In this document: positions 6,757-6,836 of the stretch, one piece after another | Layout of the letters: every line of letters starts with the position of its first letter | Numbering within the stretch: position 1 is the stretch's first letter | NCBI GenBank assembly: GCA_013694795.1 | Contig: JACDBS010000061.1 | Coordinates: 1 to 6,836, forward strand | Direction: 5' to 3' | Source of the DNA: Chloroflexota bacterium | Lineage (GTDB): Bacteria > Chloroflexota > Limnocylindria > QHBO01 | Length of the DNA: 6,836 nucleotides | Notes under the pieces: model-generated | Database searches by the model: none | Told to the model about the DNA's origin: nothing | The model's input: only the letters and a program-made list of their open reading frames with translations | Translations under genes and position numbers: made by a program

Positions 6757-6767
6757 GGCGGCTCCAT
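6753..6767 (-). promoter_or_regulatory. guaA start region: Shine-Dalgarno GGAG plus four-codon upstream ORF
   Basis: On the minus strand, GGAG (6765-6762) lies five bases before the guaA TTG (6756-6754), which decides the start. The same bases form a tiny ORF, ATG GAG CCG CCT TGA, from 6767 to 6753. Its stop overlaps the guaA start as TTGA, the same type of overlap as a coupled gene pair. The uORF has no Shine-Dalgarno of its own. The Shine-Dalgarno is well supported; use of the uORF is speculative. Confidence 0.5.
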
Positions 6768-6788
6768 GGAGTGTCGTGCTATTCAGAG

Positions 6789-6794
6789 AGTCTA
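6789..6794 (-). promoter_or_regulatory. Candidate -10 element (TAGACT) for guaA
   Basis: TAGACT on the minus strand lies 32 bases before the guaA TTG, which would leave a leader of roughly 25 bases with its Shine-Dalgarno. The string TAGACTC is identical to the one before purD. No -35 hexamer was recognised 16-18 bases upstream. The region from 6795 to the right edge holds no gene that I can see. Confidence 0.3.
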
Positions 6795-6836
6795 GCGATC
6801 GAGCTCGGCTTCAGCCGCCCTGCGACGCTTTCGTCA

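Noticed and set aside
6795..6836. Gene start or RNA at the right edge
   Set aside because: Only 42 bases remain and no start codon with a ribosome site or RNA-like structure can be recognised.

Overview
The window is GC-rich (about two thirds G+C by eye) bacterial DNA. It carries five genes: three housekeeping-type genes on the minus strand (partial purD, a UPF0182-family membrane protein gene, and guaA) and a two-gene VapBC-type toxin-antitoxin cassette on the plus strand. High GC, a UPF0182 protein, weak or absent Shine-Dalgarno sites at several starts and a TTG start for guaA suggest a high-GC Gram-positive-like or Chloroflexota-type bacterium. That placement is inference; no 16S or other lineage marker is present.

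Layout, left to right. Positions 1-1133 (minus) hold purD, with its start inside the window and its last ~45-50 codons beyond the left edge. A 53 bp gap with a perfect 9 bp-stem hairpin separates it from the UPF0182 gene (1187-4153, minus), which encodes a 988-residue protein with seven predicted membrane segments and a large outer domain. A 116 bp divergent intergenic region follows, then vapB (4270-4581, plus) and vapC (4578-4985, plus), overlapping by four bases (ATGA). A 61 bp convergent gap leads to guaA (5047-6756, minus), a complete GMP synthetase gene starting at TTG. The last 80 bp hold the guaA leader and a candidate promoter, with no other gene seen. No gene-free stretch exceeds 300 bp.

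How the genes relate. PurD (second step of de novo purine synthesis) and GuaA (last step to GMP) belong to the same pathway and lie on the same strand. The UPF0182 gene between them has no established purine role. The vapBC pair lies on the opposite strand and looks like an accessory cassette placed between guaA and the UPF0182 gene. Starts of purD, the UPF0182 gene and vapB each have a TANNNT hexamer 6-9 bases upstream and no clear Shine-Dalgarno, which fits leaderless or nearly leaderless mRNAs.

I found no convincing new multi-gene system. The points most worth a second look are a ~59-residue N-terminal extension on GuaA that no alternative start removes, a strong Shine-Dalgarno that serves a 24-codon out-of-frame mini-ORF at the vapB/vapC junction, a four-codon upstream ORF overlapping the guaA TTG start, a Trp in the glycine-rich ATP-grasp loop of PurD, and the shared TANNNT start-site pattern.
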